Shown here: positions 9,130-20,905 of the stretch, in pieces
How positions within the stretch are numbered: the first letter of the stretch is position 1
How the letters are laid out: every line of letters starts with the position of its first letter
Source of the DNA: Mesorhabditis belari
Lineage: Eukaryota > Nematoda > Chromadorea > Rhabditida > Rhabditidae
Length of the DNA stretch: 64,000 nucleotides
Direction: 5' to 3'
NCBI GenBank assembly: GCA_958450365.1
Contig: CAUEEP010000731.1
Coordinates: 3,224,501-3,288,500, forward strand
Notes under the pieces: model-generated
The model's database searches: none
Told to the model about the DNA's origin: nothing
The model's input: the letters and a program-made list of their open reading frames with translations, nothing else
Translations under genes and position numbers: made by a program

Positions 9130-9395
9130 TCTCAATCTCCCAAGTCTCAAGTCCCAAGTCCCAAGATCCCAAGTCTCAAGATGCCAAGTCTCAAGTCCCA
9201 AGATCCCAAGTCCCAAGTCTCAAGTCCCAAGTCAACGTTTAATCTAAAAGCCTTATAACCGAGCTAGATCTCCTCCACAGCTTACCCTGCACATCTCAAT
9301 CTCCCAAGTCTCAAGATCCCAAGTCCCAAGTCTCAAGATCCCAAGTCTCAAGTCTCAATCTCCCAAGTCCCAAGATCCCAACGTTTAATCTGAAA
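9130..9395 (+). repeat. 7-8-bp repeats (AAGTCTC / AAGTCCC / AAGATCCC)
   Basis: Two blocks of short repeats separated by a segment (AAAGCCTTATAACCGAGCTA) that is itself duplicated at about 9247 and 9394. Confidence 0.9.
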
Positions 9396-9399
9396 GCCT

Positions 9400-10378
9400 T
9401 ATAACCGAGCTAGATCTCCTCCCTGCCTTTTACATTCCCTCTAGGTCGTATTACACCCTTTTTCCTCTTGGCTGCTCACCAAATTTCTCTCTTAGCTCTC
9501 TCAATTGATGGAATGAGAATGGGGAAAGGAAATCCTCTTTTCCTCTTTTACCTTTAAACATTCTTAGAGCTTTTTAAGACCATCTCTACTACGGTAAAAC
9601 TGATCAACTCTTTCTCGCTTAGAGCTGATCAGTTGATCGCTTTTTGTTTTGCTTTTCACATTGAGTAAAACATGGATTCATAAAGATTTATTGTTTCTTT
9701 TTATGTAAAAAAATCAGTATGTGAAGAGTGAATCAAAGAACAAGAAAGCTCTCTTTTGATAGCTCTAACATTTTACTTTTTAGCTGTAACATTTTACAAT
9801 GAAATAATCGTTGAATTGCAATGAAATGCAAATGAAATCATCAAAAGAGCTTTGGAAAAACGGAGAATGAATTATACAAGAATTGTACAATTATACAAGA
9901 CTTGTATAAATAAGTTATAAATTATATTATTATTTAAATTATACAAGTTCTTTGAGAATCAATGTGATAAGTGCGATTTAAGAGCTGTTTCTGTAAAAGC
10001 AATGAGTTGTCAAAGCAATGAGTTTTTTTTAAATGAAATTGTTTACAATGCTTCACTTTAACTAATCTAACTACTAAACTAACTTTAACTAATCGATTAA
10101 GCTTGACTTTCAGAAATCGAAGAATTTAGAGGTACTCAATGTGATCTAGAGACTCGAAGCTTTACCATAAAAATCTAGAGCTTCAAACAGAAGAGCTTCT
10201 AGAGACATTCTCGGCTCTCGCTGGGTGAAACTAGTTTCTGTATCTGGTGGCTTTCAAGATCTAAATGTACATTTAGATCTTATCCTAAAGAATCTAAAGA
10301 ATCTAAAGCTACAAGGCATTCCAGATCCAACTGCCCATGCTTAGTCTAGTAGTACGGCCTTTCGATCTAAGGGATCTA
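9400..10378. other. AT-rich spacer upstream of hlh-1
   Basis: No gene recognised. It contains short direct repeats (for example ATTATACAAG near 9892-9950) and is probably intergenic 5' DNA of hlh-1. Confidence 0.4.
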
Positions 10379-10452
10379 AAGGATCTAGAGATCTAAAGAT
10401 CTAAAGATCTAAAGATCTAAAGATCTAAAGATCTAAAGCTCTAAAGATCTAA
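10379..10452 (+). repeat. AGATCTAA short tandem repeat
   Basis: About nine copies of AGATCTAA with slight variation. Confidence 0.9.
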
Positions 10453-10621
10453 AGGTGCCCCTTGGGTCCAGCAATCCACACCTAGAAGCCTTGGATCTAA
10501 AGAACTAAGACTCCTAAGAATCCTAAGAACCCTAAGGATCCTAAGGATCCCCCAGGTCCTCCTCTATGTGTCTAAAGCCGATCCTCATCCATATCCCATA
10601 TCTCCGTTTAGTGGGTGGAGA

Positions 10622-10795
10622 CAGTTGTCGGTGTGGCTAAGGATCCCCTCGATTCCCCTCATTCGAGTCAACTGTCGCACCAACTGCTCCCCTTTACTTT
10701 ATCCAATCAAAAAGAACTTTTCCTCTTTTTTTTTTCTTGCCTCAATTTCTTATGATAACGTGAAGAAGTTGGAATTCTTAAGACCGAGACAACTG
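10622..10795 (+). promoter_or_regulatory. E-box cluster upstream of hlh-1
   Basis: CAGTTG at 10622-10627 and CAACTG at 10669-10674, 10681-10686 and 10790-10795: four E-boxes within 175 bp, in a more GC-balanced patch than its surroundings, about 1 kb before the hlh-1 start codon. MyoD-type factors bind CANNTG as E/bHLH dimers and often regulate their own gene, so an autoregulatory enhancer is plausible. The sites are seen; the function is inferred. Confidence 0.45.
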
Positions 10796-10984
10796 TTTCC
10801 ATTTGAATGCCTGTTCTGCCGTGTCTGCTGTTCGTTTCTGTTTTCGGCAGAGACTTTTGAAATCTTGAACTTGTTAGTAAAAGTTGTGAAAAACAAAGTC
10901 AAATATCTAAATGTTAACGTTAAGAAAGAAAATGTTTGGAAAGAAGATTTTTGGAAGATTTTTGGGTAGAGTTTAAAAGACACG

Positions 10985-11066
10985 ATAAAGTATAATAAAC
11001 GATAAACTATAATAAACGATAAACTATAATAAACGATAAACTATAATAAACGATAAACTATAATAA
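10985..11066 (+). repeat. 17-bp repeat
   Basis: About five copies of TATAATAAACGATAAAC. Confidence 0.93.
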
Positions 11067-11237
11067 ACTATCGTACTCTAAACGGCAGCTTCATTTGGGG
11101 AACATTTCCTGAGAATTGTGTGGTATAGAATTTGCTCAAAATTTGGTTAAATTGACTATGAAAACTTGGGGATTACGGTAATTTGTCTAGAATATCTTTT
11201 AGAAAATGATATAGCTGGAAAGAACTTTACTTTCTGA

Positions 11238-11660
11238 CCTTACTTACTTGCTTACTTACTTGCTTACTTACTTACTTGCTTGCTTACTTACTTACTTACC
11301 TTACTTTCTTATCTCACTTTTAGTGAGCTAAAGCATTGAGCTATTGAAAAGCTATTTAACTTAGAAGCTATTGAGCTATAAAAGCTATTTAGCTACTTAG
11401 AAGCTATTTAACTTAAAAGCTATCCAACTTAAAAGCTATTTAGCCCTTAAAAGCTATTCAACTATTTTAAAGCCTTTCTTTCTACTCAAGAATCAATAGC
11501 TTTTTAACATACTGTAGTGGAAAAGAGTCCTTTAAAGAATCTTAAAGAGTCCTTTAAAGACTCTTAAAGACTCTTAAAGACTTTTAAAGACTTTTAAAGA
11601 CTCTTTAATAGAGTCCTTTAAATGATGAGCAATTTTGGAATCAATCAAAGCATTTATTTG
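11238..11660 (+). repeat. Mixed short tandem repeats
   Basis: ACTTACTTGCTT repeats (11238-11305), AAAGCTATTTAGCTA-type repeats (11340-11470), then CTTAAAGACTCTTTTAAAGA repeats (11525-11620). The AGCTATT type recurs in hlh-1 intron 2 at 14865-15150. Confidence 0.88.
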
Positions 11661-11724
11661 ATATTTGTTAAAGCTCTCATTCTTTATCAATTTTTCTAAA
11701 CAATGATTTTCAAAAGTTTTCCAG

Positions 11725-14700
11725 ATGAACGAGCAACAACCCAGCTACGACTACATCACATCGATTGGAGCCTATGGGAACAATCCGAGAGTTAGCGTCA
11801 ACACGACTGGTTTGTGTTTTTATAAAAAGAAACAATTGATAGTAAATGAATCTTTTAGATATCACTACATTGACTCCATTCCAGTCGAGTCACTCGACGG
11901 CTAGCTACGATCAATCAGCACCAAATATCTACGAACCGTATCGGTGAGTGTTTTCAAAAAGAAAATGAATTATAGAAATAGTCAGAATAGTCAGAATAGT
12001 CAAAATAGTCAAAATAAAACCCGATTTAAGCTATAGAATAGAAAATGTCGAAAATTTTCTTTAGAATTCTATAGAATATCGAAATAGTTCGACAAAAATT
12101 CACCAAAATCTATAGAAATATACTAGTAGAATAGGGTTTTCAGTTTTTCATTTGTTAAAGCGAAACTCTCAGCTCATTCTTCAGCTTATAAATCAGCTTA
12201 TAAATCAGCTTATAATATAAATCAGCTTATCAATCATCTTATCAATCAGCTTATCAATCAGCTTATAAGTCAGCTTATAAATCAGCTTATAAGTCAGCTT
12301 ATAAGTCAGCTTATAAGTCAGCTTATAATATAAATCAGCTTATCAATCATCTTATCAATCATCTTATCAATCATCTTATCAATCAGCTTATCAATCAGCT
12401 TATAAATCAGCTTATAAATCAGCTTATAAATCAGCTTATAATATAAATCAGCTTATCAATCATCTTATCAATCAGCTTATCAATCAGCTTATAAGTCAGC
12501 TTATAAGTCAGCTTATAAATCAGCTTATAAATCAACTTATCAATCAACTTATCAATCAACTTATCAATCAACTTATCAATCAACTTATCAATCAGCTTAT
12601 AAATCAGCTTATAAGTCAGCTTATAATATAAATCAGCTTATCAATCATCTTATCAATCATCTTATCAATCAGCTTATCAATCAGCTTATAAGTCAGCTTA
12701 TAAGTCAGCTTATAAGTCAGCTTATAAATCAGCTTATAAGTCAGCTTATAATATAAATCAACTTATCAATCAACTTATCAATCAACTTATCAATCAACTT
12801 ATCAATCAACTTATCAATCAACTTATAAATCAGCTTATAAATCAGCTTATAATATAAATCAGCTTATAAATCAGCTTATCAATCTCATTTTAAAGTGCAA
12901 AATACTGAATCAGTGTACAGAAAAGGCTTTCGCAAGTCAAAGTGCTAATTTCGTAACTCCGAATAAAGGTTGAGAGTGAGGATTTCTGCAAGAATGACTG
13001 TCCCCTTCCCCCACTTCTCTGATACATCCGATCAGGTGTGCCCTTGTGTGGCCTAGAAAAGATGGCAAATGTGCACCAATTGTTGAACAACTGTGACTGA
13101 CTGGCTGACTTCCTTGGCCGTTGACTCCTTCCCGGGGATGGCTGTCCCTTTCCTTTCAGTTTTTTTTCTTCATTTCCACACACTTCCGAACGTCAGTTGT
13201 GTTTAGACATATGCTTCAGAAAGATCAAAGAAATGACAGAAAAAGGAAACTTGCAAGAGTTAGACTTATTCAAATTCCTTGAGATCCGTTCAATCACTTC
13301 AGAGTCAATTAGTAGCACTAGTAGCACTTCAGGGCTGTTGATCAACAACTTCAGAGTCAATTAGTAGCACTTCAGAGCTGTTGATCAACAACTTCAGAGT
13401 CAATTAGTAGCACTTCAGAGCTGTTGATCAACAACTTCAGAGTCAATTAGTAGCACTTCAGAGCTGTTGATCAACAACTTCAGAGTCAATTAGTAGCACT
13501 TCAGGGCTGTTGATCAACAACTTCAGAGTCAATTAGTAGCACTTCAGAGCTGTTGATCAACAACTTTAGAGTCAATCAATGCATTTCAGAGCTGTTGATT
13601 AACAACTTCAGAGTCAATCAATGCATTTCAGAGCTGTTGATCAACCCCTGTTCACCTATATGAGCTGAAATTTCACAATATTCACTTTTTAGCCTAGTCG
13701 ACTAGTTGATTAAGCTGATTAAGCTGATTGGACTGACTCGACTAACCTCTTTCTGATCACAATCCATCCAGAGTTGCTCCAGAGAGCTTGCGTTTATGCA
13801 AAGCTGCAATGACATGCAATAGTTTAAGGACCCCAGTAGCTTACTATGGTAGACAAAATAATAAGATAAATAACAAGTGTGACTGAAGGATTCTGGCTTT
13901 ATACAGAAGAAAATCTTCTCTTTTTTTTTCAATAATTTCAACGTTTACTAATGTTAAATCGTATTCGCGTAAATAGAGACTTACGAGGGAATTTCACACT
14001 GAATTTGCTGACTAAATGACATGAGCTATGACTATCCGACGAAGAATTTAACGCTGATTCCGAATCTGTTTTCCGTTTCTGATATGGAGCGCTCTGTAAA
14101 AAGTTATAAGCCTGTAAAGTTTTGTATAGGATTTCAAAAATCACACAGAGTTTATAAGCAGATTTCCCAGGGCTTTTAACAGGCATTGGTCGCAGAGTGG
14201 CAGTAAACTAGAATACAAGGCAAAACCTCTCTAGTTCGAGTCCGGTATTCTAGCTTTTCGTTTCCTTTTTCTCGCCACAGCTATGGCCTCGCCACAGCCT
14301 CGCCACAGCTATGGCCTCGCCACAGCTACGGCCTTGCCACAGCTATGGCCTCGCCACAGCTACGGCCTTGCCACAGCTATGGCCTTGCCACAGCTATGGC
14401 CTTGCCACAGCTATGGCCTTGCCACAGCTATGGCCTCGCCACGTTGAAACACAGAAGATATCCCTTCAGATTTGCCAAGTTAAGCAACATTGGACTCGGT
14501 TAGTCTCTGGTTCGAATCCAGCAGATGAGTCGGGGATATCTTCCCTGAATCGAGTGCTGTAGATAACCGCACCCTGAACTGGTTGCTAAAATCGGTCCCC
14601 CTAGGCCCCTTCCCCTTGGGATTGGGATAAACAGGGATCCAAATGGGTAGACTTGTCTAAAGCGCAAGCTCATATAAAGCGGGTAGCCTTCTCCTACATC

Positions 14701-17700
14701 GTCTCATCCTCACAAACGATATTCCCTAGATTTTCATGTGTAAATTGTGGTTATGTGTGTGCAAAATAAATCACCGGTAACCCCAGTATACATTCTTAAT
14801 ATATATATAAATGTCGTAACCGTTTACGAAATTCATCCGCTAACGAATCATTCGTAAACGTCATTGAGCTATTGAAAAGCTATTGAGCTATTGAAAAGCT
14901 ATTTAACTACTTAAAAGCTATTGAGCTACTTAAAAGCTATTGAGCTATTGAGCTATTGAAAAGCTATTGAGCTATTGAAAAGCTATTGAGTTACTTAAAA
15001 GCTATTGAGCTATTGAAAAGCTATTTAGCTATTGAAAAGCTATTTAGCTATTGAAAAGCTATTTAGCTACTTAAAAGCTATTGAGCTATTGACCTATTGA
15101 AAAGCTATTTAGCTATTGAAAAGCTATTTAACTACTTAAAAGCTATTTAAGCTATGTAAGCTAGCCGTTAACGAATGAGGTTTTTTCACTAGATTTGTAC
15201 GAAATCTTTGTAATCGACTTCTGCGAACATGACTACCGTATTTGTTCGAATAGAAGACCGGGTCAAAGAGTATCATCGCGTACTCCTGCGTAGCAGCCCT
15301 TTTTAAAATTTCTTTTCTGCATAAAAGCTTTCCATCAAGTGCTATAGAGCTGGAAAATGACTCAAAAATACGACATGAGCTAACAGATTTTTGAGTCATT
15401 TTCCAGCTCTATAGCACTTGATTGAAAGCTTTTATGCAGAAAAGAAATTTTAAAAAGGGCTGCTACGCAGGAGTACGCGATGCTACTCTTTGACCCGGTC
15501 TTCCATTCGAAGAAATACGGTAGATTTAAATGAATTTACCATGTTTGCGGCTGAATTTCGGCAGAATTAAACGGCAAAATCTAGTAGACGTAAAAACAAA
15601 ACACTTCTCAAATCGCAAATAAGAAATCCTTATCGTTACTATTTAGGAATCCTTATGGCTACTATGGGTACAACTCGCAAAGTGTTCCGTCCGCTTTCTA
15701 CCCACCAGGTAGAAATTGTAAACATGGTAACATGGTAACATGGTAACATGGTAAACATGGTAAACATGGTATCATCCAAGAGTTCACTAGTTAAAGCTCA
15801 ATGAATTGAGGGAACAGGAATATCGTTGATCTTTCAAATATTGGATCATTTGATAGTTGCAGAGTGATATCAAAAGCATTTTGTAGTTGTTGATTCATCA
15901 TTCGGTGCAACGACGACTCTTTCAAATACCGTTTTTCCACAATCTTCAATTCAATCGATTCAATCAACTTGTCCCCCACAAATCGAGCACAAAGAAGTGC
16001 CGAAGTTGAAGAGTAACGATGTGAAACGGGAAAATGGTTTGTTTTGGGACTTTTAAACTCTATTTATTCATTCTATTAGGTTGATGCAAAAGTCTTTTTC
16101 ATTTTTTTCGTACTTCTTTTGAAAAATAAAAAAGTCATCAATTAACCTATGGTTTGCTCTAAATGAAAAGTGTTTTATTGTTGAATTTCCCATCTTTTTA
16201 AGTCAATTTTGGGTTCACTTTCAAGCAAATTCGAGAGTGAAAAACGGGTTTTTCATAAAAATCTATAAAAACCTCTATAAAGAAATTGGCTGAATCAATT
16301 TCTCTGAAAATCTGAAAAAAGATATCTAACTTTTTGTGCTCTATCTTTTATTTATGAACATCAAGATTGGTTTCCTTAGCTAAAGCGTCTAAAATGCATC
16401 ATCGAGCCGTCGCCTTTTTTGACTACCCGACTTCAGGCTCTCAAAAAAAAATCTAGACATAAGACATTTTAAACTCGTTTTAATGTCATTTTGCAGAAAA
16501 ATGATTGGCCTTTCGAATGCAATAAACCGTTGTTCAATTGGTGCATTTGTTACTTTTTAACGGAAGTACGAAAAAAATGAAAAAAACTTTTGCATCAACC
16601 TAATATTTATTATGAATATCGTAGTTCCCCGTACAGTAATCTTTGACAAATGGCACTGTTCATTAGACAGTTTTTTGGTTATCTACCGTATTTCCTCTAA
16701 TAAACGCCCCCCCCCCTTGACCAACTTTGGACGCTTCGTTCTCAGCCCCATTTTGAGGTATTTTTATGTTTAATATATCAAAAGATAGCCCTTAATGTCT
16801 TCTATCTTTTGATATATTAAACATAAAAATATCTCCAAATGGAGCTGAGAACGAAGCGTCCAAAGTTGGTCAAGGGGGGGGGGCGTTTATTAGAGGAAAT
16901 ACGGTAGCTACCGTAAACCGTAGATAAAGTAATCTCTATAATGCTACAATCTCTACAGTAGCTCTTACAGTAACCCTTGCAGTAAACTACCGTAATTCTT
17001 AGGTCAAGCATCTTTAGAATGCTACAATCTAATATCTACAGTAACCCTTACAATAGACTGCGGTAATCCTTAGCTAAAGTAATCTTTATAATGCTACAAT
17101 CTCTACAGTAACCCTTACAGTAACCCTTGCAATAGACTACCGTAATCCTTAGATCAAGCATCTTTATAATACTACAAGGTTACTGTAGATATTAGATTGT
17201 AGCAATCTAATATCTACAGTAACCCTTACAATAGACTGCCGTAATCCTTCCATATACAGCAATTCTATTTCCTTTTAAAAGCCTTCAAGCAAACATGCGC
17301 GTACTTTATGTTATCTGTAAAAAGAACCCTTCTGGCTAATCATTTCTTGAAAATAAAGGTAGTGTTCACAAAGTTAGAGACCAAAATGTACACCGGAGAG
17401 TTCACCACGTAAACTCGTGCCATCTGGTGCACTTGGTGAACTAGAGTTTAATGATATTAGAGCAAAAAATTGCCTGATTCACTTACTCAATCGAACCATT
17501 GAAATGCTAGTCGCCGACCTTCACCTTCCGCCACCCAGTCAACCCCAACAATCTCAACAATCCGACGATCCGCCACAAGAAGAAACAATCCCAGCACCGA
17601 GAAAAAGTAAGCAAACCTTGTTGACAGAGATTATTTTTCTTGTAGAAAAGAGCAAAAATTCAGTTGATCGCCGAAAAGCGGCTACGATGAGAGAAAGGAG

Positions 17701-18564
17701 GCGACTCAGGAAAGTGAATGAAGCGTTTGAAGTGGTTAAACTAAGGACTTGTCCAAATCCGAATCAACGATTGCCGAAGGTGAGTCTTGAATTTCTGCCG
17801 AGTACACCAATTTCAGCGATATTCTGAACGGCTTTCTGTTTCTAGTTAGTCTAGGGAAAACCCTCTAAACTAGTCAAATCTTGTACATTTTTGTAACTTG
17901 TAAGGCCTAGTTTGGATTTGAAGCCAAGCCAGGCCAGTCAAGCAGTAGACTACCGTAATCCCAGACAAGGCCAGCCAAGCAATAGACTACCGTAATCTAC
18001 CTTGTCTGGACAAGGCCGGCCAAGCAATAGACTACCGTAATCCCAGCCAGGCCAGCCAAGCAGTAGACTACCGTAATCCCAGCCAGGCCAGCCAGTCAAT
18101 GATCTAGAATCTACGATTGTTCAAGTTCAAGTTGACCAAGGGAATTTGATTCGATTAGGATGCTCAGAGAATTTCTTTCAACAAGAATTCTAGGTAGAAA
18201 TCCTCCGCGCTGCCATCGAGTACATCAACAAATTGGAATCGATGCTGGCCGAACAGGGGAAAATGACAAAACTAATGCAACAGAATCAAGCGATGGCACA
18301 AGCGAGTGGGATTCCCGATTATATGGTGAGACGAGTTTCATCATGATTCTTGTGTTTTAGATCTTTTTCGTGTTAATCAGATTTATCAAATCTTTTAGTC
18401 AGCCTCGTCGTCGAGTTATTTCCCGAATGTGGACTCATCGCGTTTCGACGATGATGATCAGGATATGAGTGTTGATGGAAGTGCTGATGATAGTGCAGAT
18501 GATGGTGCGTTAACACTTCTATGGATAGCTTTCATAAAAAGACATACAGACAGACAGACAGACA

Positions 18565-18613
<49 letters not shown>

Positions 18614-19319
18614 ACAGACCAGAGTCCGTATGTTACACTCCGGAAAAAGTTCCCGTGGCGTCTCACTGCTATCTTTTATCTTTCCAGCGGTACCTTTTAT
18701 CTTTCCAGTAAAACGTCCATAGTTTTTCTGTGGATCTGACTTTTCTCTGAAAGTTTTGGTGGAAAATTTTGTGCCGGAAACTTTCTGGAAAAAAATTATG
18801 GGAAAATTTCTGGGAAAACTATGGACGTTTTATTGGAAAGATTAAGGGTACCGCTGTAAAGATTAGAGACTCCGCGAGAACTTTTCCCCAAAGCATAGAA
18901 TACGAGCTGAGATTCAGGTCAAGAACCAGCACTTGTTATTGCCTAAACTGAATCAGATTGACTACGGATTTGGACTGAAAAAAACTGAATCCTAGGATCT
19001 GCTAGCTAGAAAATAGCATACCAGAAGTCAGATTCAGAACTGACACTTGGTAAACTAGCACTTTTGTGAAGCAGTCCAAATCAGCCTGAGGTTGAATGAT
19101 TCGTCAAAAGAAAAAATATTTAGATCCCCCAATGCCCCTACCACATTCAGTACCCACTCAACATTCGCGAATAAAACGAAATTCTTTGGAGAGTCTCACG
19201 AATATTGTCGCCAAAATACGTGAGTTCAGAAAAGTACAAACTTTTACAAATACTAAATCCTACATAAATCTTAGAACTCTTTCTTTCTTTCTTTCTTCTC
19301 CTTCTTCCTTTCTCTCTTC

Positions 19320-19350
<31 letters not shown>

Positions 19351-20732
19351 GCTTCTCCTTTATCTTTCCTTCTTTCTCTATAGCTTAATGGTTGTCCGGA
19401 AAGTAAAAGGTCAGGGGTTGAAGTCTCTCTCCAGAAATCTAGCTTGTCAATTCTCACTTCTGGATACAATAGTGAACAGGGTTAATCTCTAGAGCATAAT
19501 CTATGTTCAAAATTCTCTAGAGCCAAATTCTAGAGTCAAATTCTAAAACTCTTCGATTCACTAGAGCCTTTAGAGTCAGAATTCAAAGACCAACGTCAAG
19601 CCAATCTATTGGGTTGGGGAGAATGAGTCGGCGACGAAAATCAAAAAAAAATGTCTAAAACTTCAATTCGACTTCGTCAAATAATATGCGTTTGATATGA
19701 GTAGAATGGTTAACTAATTCTCTACAAAATGACATTTAAAAGAAAATTCAAACAGCGCCTCCGCTCAAGAAAAAGCCATTTTTTCACAAAAACTACAAAC
19801 TGTGATCTAGAAAAAACCATTGGTGGGATCTTCCTGCAAATTTGGCAACTTAAGTAATTGAATGTGCTCTATCTTTTTTATATAAACACCAAAGAAGGTT
19901 TATGTGAAAGAAACTGTTCAAATGATGAGTCGGACTCTTTGCCATTTTAACCAGCTGCGTTTGGAAGTTCATAAACTCCACGAAAGAAAAGCTTTGTGGA
20001 ATCTCTCAAAAGTCATTTTGTAGAGAAATAGTGGATCCTTTTGATGAAACCAAACGTATGTTTAAAGAAGGCTTTATGTGTGCAAAAAGTCCCTTTAAAG
20101 TTCGGCGCCGACTCATTCTCCCCAACCCAATAATTGTAAGTCAAAGGTAGATTTTAGCCTAGATTTAGATTTAGATTTTAGCTTTTCATACTCTATTTCT
20201 TTCTTTCTTTCTTCTCCTTCTTTCTCTCTTCTTCTTCTTTCTTTCTCTCTTCTTCTTCTTTCTTTCTCTCTTCTCTTTCTTTCTTTCTGCTTCCCCTTTA
20301 TCTTTCCTTCTTTCTCTATAGCTTAATAGTTGTCCGGAAAGTGGCCGGAAGGATTATAAGTTCCGATAACTTAAGTTCCAATTTCTAGACACACTTAACA
20401 TTGCCCCACAAACGTTCATAGGTATCCAAAGTACACGTGTACTTTTCAATTTCAATTTTTATCAAATTATTGAATTTACATCATTTTCAATGTGATTTTT
20501 TATCGATTCACATAAATCAAATGAAAATTTAAATCTAAATTTATAGAAAAAAATAGCTTTACACACTTATCGACTTAAAGAAATGTGTCCAGATCCCGAT
20601 GAAGCCACATCGATGAGCCAAGAGGTCATTGGTCAAGGGGAAATCGTTTCCCAACAACAACAACAACAACAACAACATCCCGCTCAACTCGCGCCAAGTA
20701 TCACCGAACACTCTGATATCACACAGTTGTGA
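11725..20732 (+). CDS. hlh-1: MyoD-family bHLH transcription factor HLH-1
   Basis: Eleven exons: 11725-11809, 11859-11943, 15647-15708, 15887-16036, 17363-17408, 17461-17606, 17646-17779, 18194-18325, 18399-18504, 19124-19219, 20593-20732. All phases agree and give 393 residues. The bHLH domain spans about residues 199-252: [13 protein letters not shown] basic region, then [23 protein letters not shown] and [10 protein letters not shown], nearly identical to C. elegans HLH-1. The early DITTLTPF and late [15 protein letters not shown] also match HLH-1 landmarks (DITTLTSF and RRNSLDRLSRIVASI). HLH-1 is the nuclear factor that commits cells to body-wall muscle. TTTTCCAG directly precedes the ATG, as expected for an SL trans-splice site. 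Introns 2, 4, 7, 9 and 10 are swollen by minisatellites and MITEs. Exons 4 and 5 are the least certain. A second 3' end may use the exon at 22354-22499. Confidence 0.94.
12180..12886 (+). repeat. 12-bp minisatellite in hlh-1 intron 2
   Basis: Nearly 60 copies of a TCAGCTTATAAA unit with TCATCTTATCAA, TCAACTTATCAA and TATAA-extended variants arranged in higher-order blocks. Confidence 0.97.
13290..13655 (+). repeat. 43-bp minisatellite in hlh-1 intron 2
   Basis: About eight copies of a unit containing CTTCAGAGTCAATTAGTAGC and ACTTCAGAGCTGTTGATCAA. The last two copies diverge (AATCAATGCATTTCAG). Confidence 0.95.
14278..14442 (+). repeat. 17-bp minisatellite
   Basis: About ten copies of CTATGGCCTCGCCACAG and its CTACGGCCTTGCCACAG variant, immediately before a SINE head. 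Confidence 0.95.
14443..14792 (+). repeat. tRNA-derived SINE (copy 2), in hlh-1 intron 2
   Basis: A B box GGTTCGAATCC (14509-14519) with a degenerate A box upstream, a unique body, and the tail AAATAAATCACCGGTAACCC then CAGT. The tail matches the SINE ending near 3186. Another tRNA-like stretch with TAGTTCGAGTCC lies at 14180-14250. Confidence 0.7.
14860..15155 (+). repeat. AGCTATTGAAAAGCT repeat
   Basis: About 18 imperfect 15-16-bp copies of TTGAAAAGCTATTGAGCTA with ACTTAAAAGC variants, the same family as 11340-11470. Confidence 0.93.
15233..15523. mobile_element. Foldback MITE in hlh-1 intron 2
   Basis: A near-perfect palindrome of about 290 bp. The ends read CTACCGTATTTGTTCGAATA and the inverse AAATACGGTAG; arms of about 130 bp flank a short centre near 15375. 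The ends resemble other foldbacks in this window (TACCGTATTT..). Confidence 0.88.
16076..16603. mobile_element. Mariner-type MITE, copy A (hlh-1 intron 4)
   Basis: A 528-bp element flanked by TA, with terminal inverted repeats starting TTAGGTTGATGCAAAAG, the classic mariner terminus. No transposase frame survives. A near-identical copy is at 35956-36479. Confidence 0.92.
16683..16907. mobile_element. Foldback MITE in hlh-1 intron 4
   Basis: A 225-bp palindrome with ends CTACCGTATTTCCTCTAATA and a matching inverse end. The arms include a run of C (right arm, G) and CAACTTTGGACGCTTCGTTC. The terminus matches the TACCGTATTTTCTCTAATA family found elsewhere in the window. Confidence 0.88.
16908..17250 (+). 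repeat. Imperfect CTACAGTAACCCTTACAGTA repeats
   Basis: Degenerate repeats built on TACCGTAATCC, CTACAGTAACCC and TATAATGCTACAATCT. Similar TACCGTAATCC-rich DNA recurs at 17930-18110 and 47440-48040. Confidence 0.8.
17930..18100 (+). repeat. GGCCAGCCAAGCAGTAGACT repeats in hlh-1 intron 7
   Basis: Four to five copies of a unit with GGCCAGCCAAGCAGTAGACT followed by ACCGTAATCCC. The reverse complement is repeated at 22803-22895. Confidence 0.9.
18540..18620 (+). repeat. CAGA/CAGG microsatellite in hlh-1 intron 9
   Basis: Tetranucleotide repeat shifting from CAGA to CAGG and back. Confidence 0.97.
18625..18893. mobile_element. Foldback repeat in hlh-1 intron 9
   Basis: Inverted arms: CTTTCCAGTAAAACGTCCAT (18701 region) against ATGGACGTTTTATTGGAAAG (18821 region), extending out through GGTACC and GGAAAAAGTTC. 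About 270 bp in total. Confidence 0.75.
19270..19450 (+). repeat. Pyrimidine tract followed by a tRNA-like segment
   Basis: CTTT/CTTCTT tract (19270-19378) followed by an A box-like TAGCTTAATGG and B box-like GGGTTGAAGTC. The same combination (tract, then TATAGCTTAATAGTTGTCCG) recurs at 20200-20345, on the other side of the MITE. Confidence 0.6.
19609..20130. mobile_element. Mariner-like MITE family B, copy 1 (hlh-1 intron 10)
   Basis: A 522-bp TA-flanked element with terminal inverted repeats TTGGGTTGGGGAGAATGAGT then CGGCG. A second copy lies at 31748-32302 in the opposite orientation. Confidence 0.9.
20200..20345 (+). repeat. CTTT/CTTCTT pyrimidine tract
   Basis: CTTTCTTTCTCTCTTCTTCT repeats ending in the TATAGCTTAATAGTTGTCCG tRNA-like sequence. 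Confidence 0.9.
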
Positions 20733-20739
20733 AAATATG

Positions 20740-20905
20740 ACAATGTTAAAGTTAAAGTTAAAGTTAAACTCTTTTCTAAAAGAGCTCTTTTTTAGAAAGA
20801 ACTCTTTTCTAGAAAGAACTCTTTTCTAGAAAGAACTCTTTTCTAGAAAGAACTCTCTTCTAGAAAGAACTCTTTTCTAAAAGAACTCTTTTCTTTTCTT
20901 TAGAA
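20740..20905 (+). repeat. 17-bp minisatellite in the hlh-1 3' region
   Basis: AAAGTT triplets, then copies of AGAAAGAACTCTTTTCT beginning only a few bases after the hlh-1 stop. Confidence 0.93.

Noticed and set aside
15791..15979. A 62-codon minus-strand ORF in hlh-1 intron 3/exon 4
   Set aside because: The plus strand carries hlh-1 exon 4 with correct splice sites and phase, so the minus-strand frame is a shadow.
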